Assembly: GCA_950295325.1 (NCBI GenBank)
Contig: OX485805.1
Coordinates: forward strand, 32,601,501-32,665,500
Direction: 5' to 3'
Length of the DNA stretch: 64,000 nt
From: Polytrichum commune
Lineage: Eukaryota > Streptophyta > Polytrichopsida > Polytrichales > Polytrichaceae
Below are positions 58,308 through 64,000 of this stretch, piece after piece. Both the position numbers and the translations under genes were made by a program. The stretch's first letter is position 1, and every line of letters begins with the position of its first letter. The notes under the pieces are model-generated. The model was not told the DNA's origin and did not search any database. It saw only the letters and a program-made list of their open reading frames with translations.

Positions 58308-59999
58308 TTGGTGTCGAACAATCTAAACTAAATGCTCAGAGGTCTCAAAGTGTCACGCCCGCGAATTAACGACATGATACTATTCATCAACATAAGCAAC
58401 TTTTTGAATTTCAAAATCATATACATTATGACATCTAGCGTAGCACATTGAGAAGAAGATCTTATTGAGCATGCTAAGAACAAGTGTCATGTGAGGACAC
58501 TAATGGTCAACCAAGTTTGACCATTCGTGTTACCTATGGAGGCCTCCTGATAGGGTAAATGACACTATTACGCATGTGACACTAAATACTAGAAACGGTG
58601 TACTAGTCTATTGCCTTCAATCATTCACACGCTTGTCTTTATGGGTGCCCATGATTTATAATTCATGTAAAGAAGCGTGTATGTTATCTAGGTCACTCCA
58701 TAGTGTAGCCTGTTGTGAATGTTGTATTTGCCAAAAGAAGAAGATATTATACATTCACTTACATAGATCTATATATGTACGGGGCCAACATCGGTCAAAA
58801 TTGCATGTGGAGTTGGAGGTACCCACAATAGGGCCATGGCCCAACGTAGACATGTGACAAACGGGGTATGCCGGTGGAGGTCAAGGTAAATGGAATAGAC
58901 TAGAGGTTGCCAAATCCTTACTTCAAATCTCAAGTTTTGAAATTCACTCCATTTTTCTCCAACTTTTATCATAAGTTTGGAACGTTGTCTCTCAAACTTT
59001 GTGAACAAATATATATATCTACATTTGTTCACAAAGTTTTGATGCCACCTTGGTTGTCTTGCATAATTCAATAAAAGATAAACATGCATTTGTGGAGAGG
59101 AAGAAGTTGCCACCTTCCACCATTAATAGAATACGTAGTCCCAAACAACACGGTTCCAAACAACATGCTTGAAAAACCAGCAGGAGGAATTTGACCGTGA
59201 TGGGTCTACATCGAGTACGTCATTTCGACAAGTTCAATGCGTAACTGCTACTGTTTTAGTCCGTGCTTTCATTTGGATCTTCAGTAGCCTTTGTCAGATA
59301 TCCAACCACGTGCGTTCAGAACCACGCACATGTTTCTTTCTGACTCAACTTAAGATACACCATGCTAAAATCAACACCTCACCCAAAACCAACACCGTAA
59401 AATCTTGCGCAACACGTACAAACCTTGACATCGTGAGAAATGTCCACCACCTTGACATCCGACTTCCCCCGTGTGGATTTTGGGACGTCTATCGATAACA
59501 ACGATCGAGCGCTGTAACTTTTGCATACGGAGTTCAAATAAGACATACTTTGGTGCGTTGTGACCCCCCTTTCGATCGCCAACAAAGAAAGATCTTCAAC
59601 TTCTAACAAAGAAAGATCTTCAACTTTCATCAACAATACAATAAGAGCGCCTGTGTTTGCATCGTCTACGGTAGTGGAAGGTGGCAAGAAAGCCTGTGGC
59701 AGTGGCTAGTTTAGTACGTGTGTCTGTGGCAGTCCCTCTTCCTGTTCTGAGATCACTGATCGTGTACAGGTAGATATTTTCAAGGATCCGAGAAGTACAA
59801 ATAAAGTCACTCCTGAGTCCCACTACTACTGCAGCAATCGGGATACTTTTGGAGGGGGGCTGGGGCGAACCAACCCGTACACTGGCTCCTGGGAAGCAAG
59901 CTTAGGGTTTAGGCATTCAACAAGGAACGAGTATATGGGTTGGTTTGCCCAAATCTTTGGAGGGGTTTCCAGCTCGGGACTTTGAAACACTTTTACTAA
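58308..59999. other. Intergenic DNA, no gene recognised
   Basis: A 17-bp phrase AAAGAAAGATCTTCAAC is duplicated at 59,584-59,622. An inverted pair (ACTTTGTGAACAAATATATA and ACATTTGTTCACAAAGTTTT) lies at 58,998-59,040. Frames up to 114 codons have no known domain. Confidence 0.4.
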
Positions 60000-60547
60000 G
60001 GGCCGCTTTACACCTAGAGGCCGGGTCAATTCCCCTTGAGGCCGATTGCATGAAATTTTAGCCCTTTTTGGATTGGAGGCCGGCCTCAACGTCACATTAT
60101 AATAATATTATAATGGGGGTCAATATTTTCATATGTAAAGGCTTTAGGGTCAAGAAGCTAGGCCAATTCAATAAATCTAGCATAATCCAACGGATCTAGC
60201 ATAATCTAGCATACAACCGTTCATATTTCCACATAATCCAATGGATATAGTTCCTTGAAAAAATCATATTTTGTTTTTTTTTTCAATTTTTTTTTATAAA
60301 TTTGATTGAAATGTGACATTGGCCCCGAGGTCAAGACTTGGCCCTTCATTTTGGGTGCATCCATTTCAACGAGCTCGAGTCGTGTCATACCATGCATTTT
60401 TTGATTAAAATTTTCATACCACCAAATCGACCCGGCCTCTAGGTGTAAAGGAGTTGGGGTCAATTTCAACCTTTTGGCCAATCACAAGTGAGGATTTCAA
60501 GCCTCTTACACAACAAATTGGCCCGGCCTCTAGGTGTAAAGCGGCCC
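60000..60547. mobile_element. Harbinger-like MITE with 32-bp GGGCCGCTTTACACC ends, TSD TAA
   Basis: GGGCCGCTTTACACCTAGAG at the left is repeated exactly in the complement of the right end, and complementarity extends to about 32 bp. TAA flanks both sides (59,997-59,999 and 60,548-60,550). A third, internal copy of the end sequence (CGGCCTCTAGGTGTAAAG) sits at 60,434-60,451, so the right end was partly duplicated. It is 548 bp and non-coding. Confidence 0.88.
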
Positions 60548-60586
60548 TAAGTCGTTAGATACTCGTCCTCGATCGAGGCCGCTTTT

Positions 60587-62975
60587 ACACTACACACAAG
60601 GGCCGTGACCATGAGATTGGGAGGGCCCTCAAAACGAGAATACGGTGAAGGAATTTGATTGCATTATGTGTGGTCACGGCCTTCTACCGTCTTCAAGTTG
60701 TGGGTAGTGTAAAGACATACACGGCCGGGATCTCAACTAGATAGACCATTTCATGACCATCTAATTCATGTGGGTCTTTCTTCACAAATAAGCTTCAATG
60801 AATCAAGGGTTGCACATGGGATTTTGAAGTGTCATGATGGTCTCTCAGTTTTTGTGATATATTCACATGTATGAAAGTTTGAGGTGGACCTAACGCAAAT
60901 CCAAAAGACCATGATGTATTGTTTATCGCATGACATGTGACGAGACTCCATGTAGGTTTCTTTCATCCACTCAAACTTTCTTGGTTTAAAAAGTATCCTC
61001 AAGCTCTAGTGTAATGTGAATTGGGGTAATTTTTGAGTTTTCCACCAACGAGGTAATTTAGATAACTGTAACCATCCTATTCATGTGGATTTTTTTTCAA
61101 AATAGTTTTTGATAAATCAATTGCTGTGAGAGGTTGAATCGTCATGGTCTCTCGATTTTGTGTTAGACCCACCTCTTTGAGGTGGACTTGATGCAGACCA
61201 TGAAACATTATCCATTGCATGGCATGTAAGACTCCACTTATAAAACTCCACGTACATTTCTTTCCTCCATTCAAACTTTCGTGATTTCAAAAAATCTTTG
61301 AGCCCTAGTATAACGTGAAATGGGGTAGTCTCTGAATTTTCCACCAGGGAGCAAGCACAGTTAGGTTTACGAAAAAAATGCTCAAGTATACTAAAAGCAT
61401 AATAATTTTGGTCAAGTGCCTAAAAGTAGTAACAAAGTGTTGTTTAAATTGGAGTTTTTTTCATGATGCCCTTTATTGTTGTGTTAGGTACTCAAATATA
61501 GAATATCAAGATGACATCTTCAAAAATAATAATTAAAAGTACTGCTCAAAGGTAATGGCTAAATCTAGTTTTGGATGTAGATTTCATGACCTTGAATATT
61601 TTGAAGTTGTGTTTTTTATTTTCATATTTCTTGAAATCATTATAAACTTGAGGGCACCATTACAAAAATTTGTACAAAAGCATCAAATAATGTAATTTTA
61701 TCATATTTAAAACAACATTAAGACAATTACATGTTCAATTTACCTACTTGCATACGACTTGCATTGTCTTGTAAAATATGTAGACTTCTCTTGAAGTTTT
61801 TTTTGTGAACATAAATTACTTGGCTTTGTAGATCAATGTGTTTTTCAAATGTTTATGATTTTTCCCTTCACAAAATTCAAAGTTAGCATATAGTTTTGAA
61901 TCCCTTTCACTTAAATCTATCCAGGGTAATGCAGTTGTCTACATGACCATGCTTGCCCCCACCAACAAGATATTTTAGAATAACCATCCTATTCATGTGA
62001 ATATTTCTTCACAATAAGTTTTGATAAATCAATTGTTGCAAGAGGTTGAATTGTCATGATCTCTTGATTTTGTGTTAGATTCACCTCTTTGAGGTGGACT
62101 TGATGCAAACCCAAGAGACCATGAAACATTATCCATTGCATGGCATGTACTTATAAGAGTCCACGTAGATTTCTTTCATACATTCAAACTTCCTTGGTCC
62201 CTTTAGGACTTGAAGCTCTAGTGTAAAATGAAGTGGGATAGTCTCAAAATATTTCACCAACAAGATGATTTGGATAACTATAACCATCCTATTCTTGTGA
62301 ATCTTTCTTCACAATAATTTTGAACAAATAAGTTGTTACTCTATTATGACTTGATGTTGAAGTGCCATGATCTCTCAACTTTGTGTTAGACACACTTGCT
62401 TGAGGTGGACTTCATGCAAATCCATGATATCACAAAACATTAACCATAGCATGAAATGTACTTAAACTAGTATCAAGATAATTCCCGACTCTTGGATAGT
62501 CCGGAATTATGCACGCCGTGCGTGATAACAAGCAAAAACATAGTGCAAACACAAAACTACATCATCATAAATCCATGATCAAACACCAATTGAAGCACAT
62601 GCGATTTGTTAAACTATTTGAGAATCTTTTTTTCACTATAGTTTTTATCAAATCAATTGTTGTGAGACATTAAAGTGTCACAATCTCTCGATTTTGTGTC
62701 CAACCCACCTCTTTGAGATGGACTTGATGCAAATCTAAGAAACCACGAACTACTACCCATTGCATATCGTGTACTAAAGCTCCACATAGATTTTTCTCAT
62801 ACATGCAAACTTCCTTGGTCCGTTTCGGCCCTCAAGCTCTCTCCAGTACTGTAAAGTGACGTGGCATGGTCTCGGGATTTTTTTTTTCCCTTCCCACCAA
62901 CGAGATATTTTACTGAATTTACAAGGTCACGCCGTCATGGGCCCTCAAGCTCTCATGTAAAGTGCTCCCGAGCCC
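60587..62975. mobile_element. Internally amplified relative of the GGGCC-ended MITE family
   Basis: The left end GGCCGCTTTTACACTACACA with AGGGCCGTGACCATGAGATT resembles the 500-bp family. The right end (complement GGGAGCACTTTACATGAGAG) is compatible. Between them the family's central module (CCATCCTATTCATGTG ... TTTTGTGTTAGACCCACC ... GAAACATTATCCATTGCATG) occurs about five times, starting near 60,750, 61,074, 61,985, 62,285 and 62,625. An AT-rich 0.6-kb stretch at about 61,365-61,965 interrupts the series. No transposase is seen. Confidence 0.6.
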
Positions 62976-63124
62976 ACTGATCAGACAAACTCCTAGTACT
63001 ACTACACTACTGCCCTTTTGGCCTTGGGCCCGTTTCCAGGCTTTTGCGAATTGCATAATTGGGGTGTTTCGATCGCGCTGCTGAGGCGTTGATTGGGTCT
63101 ATGATCCCCAGCGCCGGCCCACCA

Positions 63125-64000
63125 GCAGTCGATCTTCACCAATACATCTGACCCATCGCCGTAAATTCAGGTCAAGAAATTCATGTGATCTCCATTTACA
63201 TCCAGAGCCGGTGATGAGACACAGGATTGAATGAGGTAATCACAAGTTCTGAAGTATTCACCAATGTGTGAATCTCGCACAAGGTGTTTTTTTTTTGACA
63301 GTTTGAAAACTTGCAGTCGATCTTCACCAATACATCTGACCCATCGCCGTAAATTCAGGTCAAGAAATTCATGTGATCTCGATTTACATCCAGAGCCGGT
63401 GATGAGACACAGGATTGAATGAGGTAATCACAAGTTCTGAAGTATTCACCAATGTGTGAATCTCGCACAAGGTGTTTTTTTTTTGACAGTTTGAAAACTT
63501 GCAGTCGATCTTCACCAATATATCTGACCCACCGCCGCAAATTTAGGTCAAGAAATTCACGTAATTTCAATTTACATCTGGAGCCGGTGAGACACATGAT
63601 TGAATGAGATGCCCACAAGCTCTGAAGTATTCACCAATGTGTGAATCTCGCACAGGGTGTTGTTTTTTTTACAAAGTTTGACAACTTGCAGTCGATCTTC
63701 ACCAATGTATCTGACCCACCGCCGTAAATTTAGGTCAAGAAATTCACGTAATTTCAATTTACATATGGAGCCAGTGAGACACATGATTGAATGAGATGCC
63801 CACAAGCTCTGAAGTATTCACCAATGTGTGAATCTCGCACAGGGTGTTGTTTTTTTTACAAAGTTTGACAACTTGCAGTCGATCTTCACCAATGTATCTG
63901 ACCCACCGCCGTAAATTTAGGTCAAGAAATTCACGTAATCTCAATTTACATCTGGAGCCGGTGAGACGCAAGATTGAATGAGATGCCCACAAGCTCTGAA
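63125..64000. repeat. 187/188-bp tandem array running off the right edge
   Basis: GCAGTCGATCTTCACCAAT starts at 63,125, 63,313, 63,501, 63,688 and 63,875, so five units are in view and the last is cut by the window end. Each contains GCCGTAAATT(T/C)AGGTCAAGA, TGTGAATCTCGCACA and a T-run. Units 1-2 form one subtype and units 3-5 another, differing in the T-run context and in GATGAGACACAGGATT against GAGACACATGATT. The repeated minus-strand reading frames are a consequence of the array and are interrupted in each unit. Confidence 0.95.

Noticed and set aside
63125-64000. CRISPR-like array
   Set aside because: The units are contiguous 187-bp copies with no short repeat/unique spacer structure, and the context is a plant nuclear genome.

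Overview
This window looks like nuclear DNA of a land plant. The supporting signs are spliced genes with GT-AG introns, a chloroplast-type DUF309 protein, a plant-type mitochondrial ribosomal CHCH protein with telo-box motifs upstream, a eukaryotic tRNA-Cys without an encoded CCA, and abundant non-autonomous DNA transposons. I cannot place it more precisely. A bryophyte or another plant with a medium-sized, repeat-rich genome is possible, but that is a guess. Gene density is low: I can support two protein genes and one tRNA gene in 64 kb.

Layout. Positions 1-9,100 are intergenic and full of small inverted-repeat elements (MITEs) and dispersed repeats. Positions 9,100-12,600 form a GC-richer island with a five-copy 68-bp tandem repeat and a 175-codon reading frame; it may be an unrecognised or decayed gene. 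A 1.06-kb DNA transposon with a perfect 8-bp target duplication lies at 15,343-16,399. A tandem array of about 265-bp units (17,120-19,165) runs straight into the DUF309 gene (19,157-23,224, three exons, 279 aa), and the gene's own start codon lies in the last unit. A hAT-like remnant, a tRNA-derived SINE, a 0.4-kb direct duplication and the tRNA-Cys gene follow (23.7-27.4 kb). The second gene, at 29,307-30,232, encodes an 82-aa twin-CX9C protein of the mS37/Mrp10 type.

From 30.2 kb to the end I find no convincing gene. The region holds a 1.23-kb Harbinger-like element carrying an 11-unit 72/81-bp AACCGGTT minisatellite, a 1.18-kb foldback element with arms of about 480 bp, several GGGCC-ended Tourist/Harbinger-like MITEs with TTA or TAA target duplications, an internally amplified relative of these, and a 187-bp tandem array that runs off the right end.

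The two protein genes have no obvious functional link. One is inferred to act in the plastid and the other in the mitochondrial small ribosomal subunit. The most notable features are how repeats have built or invaded gene structure: the start codon inside an array, the repeat-expanded first intron, and a MITE in the second intron.
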